64,000 nt of DNA from Bombardia bombarda (lineage: Eukaryota; Ascomycota; Sordariomycetes; Sordariales; Lasiosphaeriaceae), in assembly GCA_030512295.1 (NCBI GenBank), contig JAULSR010000001.1:1178001-1242000 (forward strand), given 5' to 3'. The notes below the pieces were generated by a model. The model was given only the letters and a program-made list of their open reading frames with translations. It was not told where the DNA came from and made no database searches. Position numbers and translations under genes: made by a program. Of the stretch, positions 23,249-34,253 are shown in pieces; positions within the stretch are counted from its first letter, which is position 1, and every line of letters begins with the position of its first letter.

Positions 23249-25431
23249 TCACGTCTGCTCAAGCAATCCTTTCAGAGCTTGCACAGTCACCTCAACCACC
23301 TCAGCCCTCCTGCTCTTCTCAGCACACTCCGTCAACACCGCGACAGCGTCGGCAGCACGGAGCTTCTCCCGCGCGAGTTTGCCCGCCTCGCCTTCTGCCG
23401 CAACCATGTTGCACACAATGAAAGCGCCCCTGTGCCGCAGATCCTCGCTGTCTTCGCGGCAGAGGCCCAGCATGATGGCGGCCCCGCGCTCCCGGGCGGC
23501 AATGGCCCGCACAACGGCATCGTGGCCCGTCAGATTCGCCAGTGCGCCGCCCGCCGCGCTGCGCGTCGCGGCGTCCTCGGCATCAGCCAGCGCCACCAAC
23601 ACCTGCAGACGGTTCAAGGTCTGCGGCTTGCCATCGCAGAACAACGAGTAAGCTTCGGTCGCGCTCTGCACGATGTTGCAGATGAGCTCGACCGCGGCAG
23701 TCGTGACGCGGGCATTGGGGCTCAAGAGCTGTTCCTCGACATCGGGCCAGGCTATCCGGACGATGGCGTGGCGGGTATCGTCGTCGGTGGATGCCAGATT
23801 CGTCAGGGCCACCAAGGACTCAAAGGTTGGGAGGAGATCACGGGTCTCAGCATCCGGGTCTGGGGCAACGATGGATGCCAGCGGCCGGATAGCAGTGCTT
23901 TGGGGAATCGGCCTTGTTCCGCCAAATACATGGGCCGGGTTGGTTGAGATGAGGATGCGGGCCAGCGCCTGCGCGGCAGTCCGGCGGGTTTTCGCGTCTG
24001 TTTCGGGCAGTGCGGTCCAAGCAGCAATAAGCAGACGAACGGCGCCTTGTTGGGCCAGCTGCCCGCGAAGGGTGACCGTCATGGAAAAGGCATATATGAT
24101 GGAGATGATAAGCGACAGGGACGCGACGGAACCGTTTTTGCTATGCGTGACTAGAACGGGGGTAAATCCGGCCTCGAATACGCGCTTGCATCGCTCAGTG
24201 ACATGCTCGTGATCATTCAAGGGATCTGCCTGCAGCTTTCCGACCGCATTCGCATATGCCTTAAGCTGGTTCATCTTCCTCTCCTCCTCCGACTGAATAG
24301 GTTGGTAGACGGTGAGGTTTACGAGGATGCTGAGAGCCCCATAAGTCAGGGGCGACTTGGGAGGGGCGGTTTCAAGCGTCTTCACGAGGCTTTTTAGAAA
24401 CTCTATGTCTTTGGACAGGTTCTCCTTGACCTTGGATTGTAGAGACGCATACGCGAGCCCCTCGATGGAGGCTTGGGTCGAGTGTTCGGGGTTCTTCAGG
24501 AGCATCTTGGTGAACATCTTAGAGAGATCTTCGACGCTGGTTGTTGCCGGCTGTATCCGAGGTCCAGACATATCGGAGGGGGACCTCACGGGTTGAACTG
24601 CCTTCAGGCCTGATGTCAGTTGGGACATCATCAGCATGAGGTGGCGACGGGGTCAGAGGGAGGTGTGCAAGTGAGGTTGCTAACCCTGAGCTTCGCCAAG
24701 ACCACGGCAGCAAGGTTCTGGACCTGCTGAGAGTGTCTTCTCATCAATATGGAGCCCTCCTTCAGATGTAAGTCGGTATCGGCGACGTATGTGGATTTGG
24801 CGACGTCTTCGGGGTCTTGGTCAACAACCTCCTCTAGCCATTCGCTACAGTACTTCTGGACAGCTTCTCGGCAGTGTTGATGCATGCACGCGGCGTTGAG
24901 CATATCCAGGCATGCCGTCTCGACCTTCCTGCTCTTCCATTTCCGCCTCATAAGCGGGCCGAGGCTGGCGAGAAAGCCCTCGCTGAGAAACATTTCGGAC
25001 GTGAGGTCGGGCACGATGGGGAATATGGTGGCAGCGACACAAAAGGCGACGATGTAGTCGTCATAGGTGCCTCTGCGGATCCTGTCATGGAAAAAGGCAG
25101 CCAGCTTCTTGTTCCCGTCCTCTCCGGCGGCCATGAGGTAGGCCGAGGTGCATAGGGTGGCATGGCCCCGGACGATCTCTGGCTGGCGCATGTCGAGGTA
25201 GCACACGATGGTATCGACACAGTCGCCATCGATGACGGTGGTGATGGAAGGCTCGCCCTTCTTGGTGGCTTCGATGTCGTCGTGGAGGAGCTTGGTCAGG
25301 CCGCCCAGATCTCTAACCGTCTCCTCGTCTTCTTGACCACCTTCCATCAATCGCGCGAACAGGAGCAGGGTCTGATCCTGTCTCCCTAGGGGCCCCGTAA
25401 GCCGCGAGGCAGTCTCGGTGACAGAAGCCAT
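23249..25431 (-). CDS. she4: UCS-domain (UNC-45/CRO1/She4) myosin co-chaperone
   Basis: Cytosolic chaperone that folds myosin motor heads and so supports actin-based transport, endocytosis and septation. Two exons, 24685-25431 and 23249-24601, separated by an 83-nt intron; 699 aa, close to Podospora CRO1. The protein is an all-helical armadillo-like repeat array without an N-terminal TPR domain, as usual for fungal members. Diagnostic stretches are EEVVDQDPEDV, SSDMSG/TSVEDLSKMFTKML, GLAYASLQSKVKE, and the C-terminal UCS groove around ANLTGHDAVVRAI and GAFIVCNMV, ending ALKGLLEQT. I chose MASVTETASRL (25431); an in-frame Met 12 codons upstream (25467) is possible. The intron acceptor is assigned by frame because a nearer CAG would give a stop. 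It diverges from the Tfb4 gene across about 1.1 kb. Confidence 0.92.
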
Positions 25432-26513
25432 GGTCGGATAAGTTATAGCCCTAGCTAGGTCCTGCACAAGTTTTGATCGGAGGTTGTGAAGATGAATGGG
25501 TGTCTAGGACCTGCGGGCGCTAAATGATTGATAAGAAATGCAGAGATGTAAGTCTACAGCTTCGAGATATGGGACGGAAAGGAGGGGGAGAGGTATATCG
25601 GACAGGATCGGGTTGCTCGATTCCGCGCGAGCCGCAGGAGCCAGTAGACGACAGGATGTAGAATAATGGAGGATAAGTGTGCATGTGCCTGGTGCAGCCT
25701 GGGACGCGGGGGGATTGGCGGCGTCTTAAACCTATACCGTGGCGGCGGAATGCGGTCCAAAAGGGAGCTGGAACTGGATGATGCCGCTGGATGCCGCTGT
25801 CGTGACACCCCTTTCCTCAGAGTAGGGGTCCCTTGGCTGCTTGGTTGCTCTCGATTAGTAGCTTCCAGGTTGGTCTTTGTGACTTCCAGGTCGAACAAGC
25901 CGAATTTGGAAGGGGGATCGGGATCCGCACGCAGCACTGGCGACATGCGCTACAAACGCTGCAAACGCGCTACAGCCTTCAAGCAGCTGATTACCCCTCC
26001 ACCCCCCACTATTTACTCCTGCCTGCGGGAGAGAGGTTTACGCCAAAAATAGACTTTGTGGAGGGGCTGACCGCCGTAGGTCGGCCGCGGACAAGGTGAT
26101 ACAGTGTTGGACAGCCGCCAAGCATCACGTGTTGGCGCGCAACAGCACAAGACCAGGGCCGACGGCTGGCATTCGATTTTCGCTCGACGACGCGTTCTGC
26201 CGGGTGCCGAAAGAGAGAATACGCGACCTCAACCACCAGCAACGTCACCGTTCCTGGATCTCGATGACTCGGCTTGGCCAGGAAATTCCGGTTAGTGGCT
26301 GAAAACCGGGCCGTTGCGGCCTGGGAAGACTGTACACTACTCTATTCGTAGATCTGCCTTGCCTTAGGTCCCTTTTCTTTGTCCTCGGCCGTGCTTGCCT
26401 GTGAGCCTGCAAGCCTACCCATTGTTGAGGCGAGTCGATTGACCACACCGATCGGCCAAACCCACCATCTATTTCCACTACATGATTATACCCAAACTAC
26501 CAACGGCTTCAAG
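25432..26513. other. Divergent promoter region of the UCS chaperone and Tfb4
   Basis: 1.08 kb between two divergent start codons. Small ORFs on both strands show no conserved features. No TATA box stands out; several GC-rich blocks are present near 26080-26170. Confidence 0.65.
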
Positions 26514-27767
26514 ATGACGGCCCAAGATGCCGTCGACGCATCCGACCACTTCGAGGTGTACAACACCGAAGATGTGCCCTCGCTGTGCACCATAGTCATC
26601 GACACCAACCCCCGTGCCTGGGCTGCGCTCGCCAACGTTCTCCCCATCTCCAAGGCCATAGCCAACATCCTCATATTCGTCAACGCCCATCTAGCATTTG
26701 GAAACTCCAACCAGGTCGCCCTCATAGCCTCCCACAGCAACCGAGCCGTGTGGCTCTACCCATCGCCCTCCACACAACAGCATGCGCCGCCGCCGCCCCG
26801 AGATGTCGAGATGCGGGATGCCCACAGCAGCAAACCCACCTCACACTCCCACTCATCAGCAAACAAGTTCCCCCAATTCGCCCAGATCGAAGCCTCCATC
26901 CTCGCCTCCCTCCGCGCCCTCATCGACGACACCACCCCCGACGACATCGCCTCCACCACCAGCCAAATGTCCGGCGCCCTCACCCTCGCGCTGGCGCACA
27001 TCAACAAGACGGCCCTCTCCATAACATCCACACGCACCTCCTCTTCCAACCCCAGTGGCGGCGGCGGCGGCGGCAGCGGGCCGGGATCTTCTGGCGCCGC
27101 GACCAACGCCGGCGGCGGCCTCACCGGCCTGCACGCGCGCATCCTCGTCATCTCGGTCAGCGACAGCAGCCCGGCCCAGTACATACCCACCATGAACGCC
27201 GTCTTCGCCGCCGCGCACGCGCGCATCGCCATCGACACCCTCGCCCTGCGCGGCAGCGCCACCTTCCTCCAGCAGGGCAGCTTCATCACGCGCGGCACCT
27301 TTATCCGCGCCGCCGAGCCGCGCGGCCTGCTGCAGTACCTCATGTTTGGCCTCGGGCCGGGCACTGTCCCATCTGGGCCAGCCAGTGGCGGCGGCAGCGG
27401 GGCTACTACCGATTCGTCGGCAAAGGGCGGCGCGCGCAAGGGTCAGCAGACGGTTGCTGCCAAGGCTACCGGCGGCCGGGGCAAGAAGGCGGGGCAGGGG
27501 CTGAGCGTGGCGGACATACTTGTGTCGCCCAGTGCTGACAAGGTGGATTTCCGCGCGGCCTGTTTTTGCCATCGGAATGTGGTGGATACGGGGTTTGTGT
27601 GCAGTATTTGTTTGAGTATCTTTTGCGAGGTGCCTGAGGGCGGCGAGTGTCTTACGTGCGGGACGAAGCTGGCGCTGGGGAAGTATGGGTCTGTGCCGAA
27701 GACGGCGGTCTCGCCCGGGGCGGCTAGGAGGAAACGGAAGCTTGATGCGCTGAATGGGGATACATGA
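26514..27767 (+). CDS. tfb4: TFIIH subunit Tfb4/p34
   Basis: Core subunit of the general transcription and DNA-repair factor TFIIH, acting in the nucleus with Ssl1/p44. Single exon, 417 aa. The chosen start is MTAQDAV, directly before the conserved N-terminal von Willebrand A-like fold (SLCTIVIDTNPRAW at about residues 24-37, then ILIFVNAHLAFGNSNQVALIA). Family signatures follow: LTGLHARILVISVSD, YIPTMNAVFAAAHARIAIDTLAL and GTFIRAAEPRGLLQYL. The C-terminal C4 zinc-binding module has paired cysteines CFC ... CSICLSIFC ... CLTCG at residues 350-390. Fungal additions are a Pro/His/Ser-rich insert near residue 90 and two Gly/Ser-rich linkers. The frame stays open upstream to 26379 but lacks conservation there. 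Confidence 0.95.
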   Translation: MTAQDAVDASDHFEVYNTEDVPSLCTIVIDTNPRAWAALANVLPISKAIANILIFVNAHLAFGNSNQVALIASHSNRAVWLYPSPSTQQHAPPPPRDVEMRDAHSSKPTSHSHSSANKFPQFAQIEASILASLRALIDDTTPDDIASTTSQMSGALTLALAHINKTALSITSTRTSSSNPSGGGGGGSGPGSSGAATNAGGGLTGLHARILVISVSDSSPAQYIPTMNAVFAAAHARIAIDTLALRGSATFLQQGSFITRGTFIRAAEPRGLLQYLMFGLGPGTVPSGPASGGGSGATTDSSAKGGARKGQQTVAAKATGGRGKKAGQGLSVADILVSPSADKVDFRAACFCHRNVVDTGFVCSICLSIFCEVPEGGECLTCGTKLALGKYGSVPKTAVSPGAARRKRKLDALNGDT

Positions 27768-27823
27768 TGAGCTAAGCTAGTCTAGTCTAGCCCCTTCTGG
27801 GGTTGATATATTGAGGGTACGAG

Positions 27824-27855
<32 letters not shown>

Positions 27856-28788
27856 AGCAGCAGTTTGCGTCAATACGGCGCGGTCTACATACCATGCGCA
27901 GATGAGATGATGAGAGTTCAGCTGGAAAGGATAATACCTGCTTGCCTACCTACATACCCATGGAGAAAAAGGTTGGGGGAAAATTATACTCCTTAGTTTT
28001 TTAGAAGGCTCTTGTTATCCGTGGAAACCTCATGGGGGTTTGGCGTGGCGTTTCTTTTTCCTTTGGGATAATAGGGCGGCCGTCATTGTTGTTGTTCGGC
28101 ATTGCGCAGACATAACATTTACAGATACACCGACCAGCACGCTCCATACGACTTCATCTCATATTTTGATGAATCAGGATGGAACGAAACAAACGTTGAT
28201 ACCAACCCAACGCGGGTGATGGGGGACGCTTGCGGCGAGACGTTGGAATGGGGCTAGATTGCTACGTGGGTGGTACATAGGTATACCTATCACTTAATTA
28301 ATAGTTCTAATAGGTATAATGGCATGGGGCTTGGGAAGCCATGACGACTATCTACGTCTATAGATATACATGTACAACTGGGTCTGGATCTACAAATGGC
28401 ATTTCGAAAATAATATCGGTCAAGTCTTTGAACTGCCTGGGTGCAAGACCTACATTAGTTATTCCAAAGCTTGTCCTCTTAAAAAGAATTATAAGCCTCT
28501 TATTATAAGCAGCACACCTCATTGTTAATCAGAGCTAGATCTTTACGTATTAGGTAGTCTTTTATTATGTTCTTCATAAACGTCATCTAATCCCTTTTAA
28601 CCGACAAGGAAATATTATCATCATCCCCACCAACGCCAGCCTGCCAGTAGCATTTCGACAAGCCCATTCTTTTCTCCAGCTCAGGGGTATGTGTGCAACA
28701 ACGCCAATCCAATGTACCCCACGTACTCATACACCTATTGCCGTGCCACTTATCTCCCCCCATTTATGTCTTTTATTATGTTATCCGC
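27768..28788. other. Convergent intergenic region with (GA)n and an AT-rich patch
   Basis: 1.0 kb between two 3' ends. A (GA)n tract lies at 27829-27855. From about 28270 to 28620 the sequence becomes markedly AT/TpA-rich compared with its surroundings, with a 12-bp palindrome near 28280 and a 9-bp direct repeat (ATTATAAGC) near 28490-28515. No coding sequence seen. Confidence 0.65.
27829..27855. repeat. (GA)n microsatellite
   Basis: About thirteen AG dinucleotide units in the 3' flank of the Tfb4 gene. Confidence 0.95.
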
Positions 28789-29935
28789 TCACTTACTCGT
28801 ATCCACGACATAGCGACCGACAATCTTGCCGTCTTTCATCATGTCGAACACGCTCCCCAGCTCGCTCAAGCCGACCGTCTTGAACGGCACGTTGACGACA
28901 CCGCGCGCGAAGAAGTCGAGCGCCTCTTGTGTGTCCTGGCGATTGCCGACATAGCTGCCCTTGATAGTGATCATGCGCACGACCGTGTCGAAGACGGGCG
29001 CCTTGAGGTACGCCTTCGCGGGCAGGCCGATGCAGATGACGGTGCCCCTGCTGCGGACGTACTCGGTCGCCTGCTGGAACGGCTTCTCCTGCACGGCGAG
29101 CAGGATGACGGCGTGGGGGCCGAGGCCCTCGGGGGTGGCAGCCTTGACCTCGGCGACGAGGTCCTTGGTGGTCATGAAGTCGACGTAGGCCGAGGCGCCG
29201 AGGTTCTTGCAGCTGGCTGCCTTCTCCTCGCCGCCGTCGATGGCGATGGTGTTCAGGCCCATGGCGCGGGCGTATTGCAGCGCCATGCTGCCGAGGCCTC
29301 CACCGGCGCCGACGATGGCGACCCACTGGCCGGGGCGCGCGCCCGACTCCTTGAGACCCTTGTAGACGGTGATGCCGGCGCAGAGCACGGGGGCGACCGC
29401 GTCGAGCTCGACGCCCTTGGGTATGTGGGCGACGTGGGCGGCCTTGGCGATGGCGTACTCCTGGAAGCTGCCGTCAACCGTGTAGCCCGAGAGCAGGGCG
29501 TGCGGGCACAGGGGCTCGTCGGCCTGCATGCAGAAGCTGCAGGCGAGGCAGCTGCCGTTGAGCCACTTGATGCCCGCGTGGTCGCCCAGCTCGATGTCCT
29601 TGACGAGCTCGCCCTTGGCCACGACGACGCCGGCGCCCTCGTGGCCGCCGACGAAGGGCATCTTGGTGTCCAGGGGCCAGTCGCCCATCATGGCGTGCAG
29701 GTCCGTGTGGCAGACGCCAGAATACTTGACGTTGATGAGGACCTCATCGGGCCCGGGCTTCTGGACGGGGATCTTCTTGTATACGGAGGCTAGATGGACG
29801 GGTTGTGTTAGCCAACTGACTGGTGTGGCGAGTATGGGTATGTATGGGAGTGATGGTGAAGGAGGGTTGCTTACGGCCACCGGTCTTCTCGACTACTTGA
29901 GCCCATTGCTCGGTTGGGATGTCAAAGGTTGCCAT
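28789..29935 (-). CDS. Zinc-dependent NAD alcohol dehydrogenase (cytosolic, ADH1/AlcB type)
   Basis: Medium-chain dehydrogenase interconverting ethanol (or other primary alcohols) and acetaldehyde with NAD. Exons 29875-29935 and 28789-29789 around an 85-nt intron; 353 aa, the standard length. N-terminus MATFDIPTEQWAQVVEKTGG. Catalytic zinc ligands C47, H70 (GHEGAG) and C157; structural zinc cysteines C101, C104, C107 and C115 in CLACSFCMQADEPLC. The dinucleotide fold GAGGGLGSMA is at residues 181-190, and the acidic residue after its second strand (IAIDGG, D205) indicates NAD rather than NADP. All key residues are present. A TATA element sits about 170 bp upstream, fitting an inducible, highly expressed gene. 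No targeting peptide, so cytosolic. The exact paralogue (fermentative or oxidative) cannot be decided from sequence alone. Confidence 0.96.
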
Positions 29936-32446
29936 TATCAATTGTAGTTGTGTGTGTGCAAGTTTTGATGTGGAAGTGTTTGGGTGTGTTTGTAGGTGTT
30001 CAACTGTGTTTATGAGTTGAATAGGGAGATGGTATCGTTTGCAATGTCTGATGAACAAGCAACCAAGAGAAAGAGAAGTTGCCTCCCGGTACCCGAATCC
30101 CTCTTATACTCATCATAGTCGTCATAGCAGACAGGCTACGAGAGGGGATCGGGCGGGCAAGCGGCTGGGTCACAGCAGAGACAAGTTCCACTGATCGGAT
30201 GGAAACGGCAACCCTGGCTCACTAGGTAGCCCTGGATGTACTTGATGGATGCAGTAGCAAGGCTTTCTTGGCAAGCAAGAGGGCAAAAACACGAGATGGC
30301 CCAGCCTAGGCGCACGAGCAACAACATGATGGCTCATAGATGGGCAGGCTCGAGGTGGAAAGACTGGGCGTACGTACGTCTTGTCTGGTGATGGCAGGCC
30401 CAGGCCATGCAGGCTAACCGTCTCCTGGGCCAAAAAAACGTATGATCCTTGGAGAGAGGGGCCCTGGGCAGATACGGGTCACGGCGTTTCTCGCGCCTGC
30501 AGCTCAAGTCCTGTTCCTTCCACCACAGGACAGGATAAGCTGAGCCGATAGGCAGGCGCAACCCACAGTACTCTACTGTACATGTACCTCACCTTTGCAT
30601 TTGGATTGGATAGGCAAGTGCCGTCGCGACGTTTTCCTTCCTTCCATAAGCCCGGTTATGGAGTCTGTCCCATGCAAGCTCAGAACTTTGGAGGTCGCGG
30701 TATTGGAAGGATTACTTGATGCATGGTTCCAAGTAGCGGGGAAGTGTGCCTCTAGCGTCATTGACAATCAATGTTTGCCAGGCCCGGCTCGTGGGTTGCG
30801 TGATGTTGCTGTTAATGATCTATTGTTTGTCGGAAAAGCTTCGATGAGTTCCATTATTACTACAGGCGCCATCGATAGGCTTCGGCCGCCCAGATAAGCG
30901 AACAGGTATTCCGCATCCATCCGGCATCGATCAGCTCTGGCCAGGTGTTAGTCCAAACCACAACATACGCCCAGTAATCAACCTGTACTAACAGCATGCA
31001 TAATAAATGGGCGTCTGCAGTTACCGCAGCTACAGTTGCAGGAAAATCTTCAACTGACGCCGCCACCCGGCCTTCGGCACTACCAGGATATTTAGGGGTC
31101 GTGTTAGCTAACGGCCCGTTTTGACATTTCCATCTGGCGGCGCTCGGCGGAGTCCCCGAGCCCCCCTGCTGGTGGTGTTCACAATCATTCTCATCAACAT
31201 GGAATAATGGCCAGATTCAAGCAGACGAAGGAACAGTCTTTCTGATCTGATTCTAACTATGTATATAGTTCACTCTGGCCCACCTATGTCTCGCCCGACC
31301 CGTCACAGCTCTGTCTGTCCAACATGAATATTCGAAAGCCCGTGCCTTCCTTCATCGCACATCTCCTGTCGGATATGCTCCCTTTAATTCTCACTATATG
31401 CCACTATTGGTACCAAGTCTCTTCAGCGGATGAAGACATGAAACCCCTATTTTCCTTACCGCATACCTACCTTCCCTATTCTGTCCCTTGAATGAAACCC
31501 CAACCCAAGTTCAAGTTCCGCTTCCCCGGAATTCTCTCCTACATCTCTTGACCCCAATCCTCTACGATGAGAATAACTTCCGCTTGAGCGAAGGAATCGT
31601 CACCTGTCTCAAAAGACCCCGCCCTAGCACCAACAGAGCCTCCCGGCTGCGGGGTTCTCCTTTCTTGGGAAGAACTACTACAACGCCTTGTCTTTTTGTA
31701 GACAAAACAAATATTTGGGGGATGGACGAACGGATGCACGCCTCTTCAACAGACAAGCAAACAGACACACAGACAGCCCTACTAGCATATGTACCCCGCA
31801 AGCAAAGAACTGGGGTACCCCCTCACCAAGTTTCCCTCCTTGTAACAGTTCGGTTGAGCGGACAGCGACAACAACAACAACAAGCCTACTCAGAATCTCC
31901 AAAGGTAGACAGATTCGGCATGCAATACGACGAAACAGAAGCACTGGTTACATATCGGGAAACCCCCATGGGATTAACGAGACTTATGCATACCACCGCG
32001 CCCAGTCATCGGGGGAAGCTGGACCAATGCTCGAGTCCAGGCGCTCAAGAATCAGACCACCCCGGAGCGGAGCCGTCTGCAACTGATCAACCCATGCGGC
32101 CGCAAAACATAGCGATTTGTCCGGCGGGAACCGCATGCGGGGGCTTGGCAAGCATCCCAGGCATCCTTTCAGCAAGCACACACGTTCTAGGAACCCCGGA
32201 GCAGCCCGTGCGTTTATGATATACAGCGTCCCTATCATCCATTGCCCTTTTTCTCGTTCAGTGCACTTTTGGCATAAATCATTTTCAAGAGAGGCTTTAC
32301 CAACCAAGAACCGCTTGCAAAACACACACGACATAACACCCCTATATTCTTTTTCTCCTTGTCTGAATGACGATGGCAAGTAGCAACGTCACCGACAAAC
32401 CAGGTAAACAGATTGCTCTTGCTTTTACTAAGAACCCCCCCATTAT
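29936..32446. other. Intergenic region: ADH promoter and ARP3 3' flank
   Basis: 2.5 kb. The ADH promoter lies at the left end. An unsupported open stretch of 243 codons at 31488-32219 on the plus strand has no ATG at its start, low-complexity (TDKQTDTQ, QQQQQ) composition and no recognisable domain. Nothing else of note. Confidence 0.6.
30103..30108 (-). promoter_or_regulatory. TATA-like element of the alcohol dehydrogenase gene
   Basis: TATAAG on the minus strand about 170 bp before the ADH start codon, followed by a leader with few upstream ATGs. Position and sequence fit a fungal TATA box. Confidence 0.45.
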
Positions 32447-34253
32447 CTATGATCCTCCGGGTCCTCCCAGCAGCGCAAACCTCCGCACGATGCTTGGGCC
32501 ATACTCTTGGTACTGTCAAACGGTCAGCGGGTGATGTTTCAAGTGCGCGCGATACTAGAATATTCCATACCTCTGCCTTGGTGTGGCAGTACGATCGGAA
32601 CTCGGGCGTCTGTCCCAGCAAGCTGCCTCCGAACCAAGGGCCGTGTCTTTGTCTCTTGTGCGTGATAACCTGGACCTCCAATCCTCCACTCTTTGCTCCG
32701 CCGCTGCGCACCTCGCTGGCGTGGATTCTCGCGTCCACGAGCTGCTTGATATCGCGCTGTAACCTGCGGCCGAAATCCTTGTAGAGGGTGCTTCCGCCCG
32801 AGAGCACAATATTCTTGTACAAGCCTCGGCGAACATCGATCGGGGACGACTGAATGACGTTGTCGACCACGACCGGCAGCGGGGTCAGGAAGTCGGACGA
32901 GTAGATCTCGGGGTTGAAAAAGATCTCGGGGGCAAGGAAGCGCTCGTAGCCCACGTCGACCGTTACTTGGCGACCGCCAGGCTGCATCACCTTGTGCTTG
33001 GCAAAGCGCGAGGAATCGCGGTCGTATTTGGCAAACTCCTTGACGATGTCCGGGCAGACATAGGCGTACTCCTCCTTGATCTCTTGGGCCGTCTTGAGGG
33101 ACGAGTCTGGCTCACCACGATCCCTGAGAAGAGACTGTACAAAGTAGGTAATGTCTCTGCCAGCAATCGGAATCGACTTGATGGACGAGCCAATGACGTA
33201 GCCCTCAGCCACCGGAATAACGTGAGTGACACCATCTCCCGAATCAATGACAGTGCCTGTCAGGGATCTGTCCTGCACCTTGGACGACGTCCAAGAAGCC
33301 GCCAGGGCCAGCACGGCCTGGACAGCAATATAAAGACCGGCGCAGTTGAAGGACTCGAAGAAGATCTCGGCCGTGTTTTCTCGGTTCTCGGGCGGGTTCA
33401 GGGGCTTAGTGCAGCGTTAGATCTATTAGACGCGAGACCGCTCGTCCAAAGGGGGGGTAGTCTTACAGGTTCGGTAAGAAGAAAGTGGTGATCTTCGGGC
33501 TCAACTCTCAAGTACTTGAAGATGGAGTTGGACCAGAACCTCTCCATATGATCCTAAAGGCGGCTCAAGATTAGCCTCGTCCACTATCTCCCGCCACACG
33601 ATGTTGTCGGTTCAACCCACCCAATCCTCAATCTGGCCGTGCCTGATCGGGTAGTGAAGCCCATAGCCTGTAGAGATGGTCAGCCGAGGGATGCGCCGAT
33701 GTCAGTGCTCCCCACTTGTTCAACCTACCAGGCCCGGAGGAGGCTGCTATTGCCTCATCGCCAATAAAGAAGTCGAGGTCTTCAGTGCCGCGCTTCATAG
33801 ACAGGTGGCCGCCCGGACCGGCGCCTCCGGTGAGGAACGACGGCTTGTTTGCTACGGCAGGTCGGCCAGAGCCCGAACCACCGCCGCCGCCGCCCTGAGC
33901 GGCCTTGGTCGCAATCGCGGTCGGGAAGACGAAGGAAGGGGAGTCGTTGCCGGCGAAACCTATCGAGAACAGAAGAGCGGGGTCAGTTGGGATGCGCGCA
34001 ACGACGTCGATTGACGGCAAGGAAGCCGGTCGTCGGCTCGACGCATTAATGGGGGCAATTTACCTAGCTTAGAGAAGCCGGTGCCGCTGCGAGCGCATGG
34101 TTAGCGATGGCCTCAAAGCTGGCGATCTCCACCCCCCGGGTTGGAGGATTGCAGATTGGGGGGAGGGGCGGGGCTGGCCAGGTCAGGCAGGCACGAGCAC
34201 AGCATGAACTACACCTACTTGTCCATGACAACGGCGGGAGTTTGGTGGGCCAT
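32447..34253 (-). CDS. arp3: Actin-related protein 3 (ARP2/3 complex)
   Basis: ATP-binding subunit of the ARP2/3 complex that starts branched actin filaments at endocytic patches and hyphal tips. Seven exons: 34219-34253, 34064-34086, 33729-33959, 33621-33667, 33467-33553, 32571-33404 and 32447-32512; joined 440 aa, the usual length. The start MAHQTPAVVMDNGTGFSKLG and the phosphate loop are built from a 35-nt and a 23-nt exon. Other marks are GFAGNDSPSFVFPTAI, FIGDEAIAA, YGLHYPIRHGQIEDW, TEPPLNPPENRENTAEI, the second phosphate loop VIDSGDGVTH, NIVLSGGSTLYKDF, and the C-terminus YQEYGPSIVRRFALLGG. A Gly-rich insert (GGGGGGSGSG) follows the first strand. All splice sites are GT-AG and frame-consistent. 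Identity is secure. Confidence 0.97.

Noticed and set aside
23066..23947. 293-codon plus-strand ORF
   Set aside because: Antisense to the UCS-domain gene; nothing conserved.
25432..25467. Upstream start for the UCS-domain protein
   Set aside because: Possible in frame, but the extra 12 residues look unlike the family; the inner Met precedes the first good protein sequence.
26585..27572. Long ORFs in the other two frames and on the opposite strand of Tfb4
   Set aside because: His/Arg/Pro or Ala/Gly-rich shadows of a GC-rich coding region.
28693..29793. 366-codon plus-strand ORF opposite the alcohol dehydrogenase
   Set aside because: It mirrors the ADH coding frame on the other strand, is rich in Val/Leu/Gly/Asp/His typical of antisense GC3-biased genes, and has no domain.
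4384..29935. Acetate/ethanol catabolic gene cluster (acetyl-CoA synthetase plus alcohol dehydrogenase)
   Set aside because: The two genes are separated by about 22 kb with kinesin, EME1, UCS and Tfb4 genes between them; no regulator or aldehyde dehydrogenase is present.
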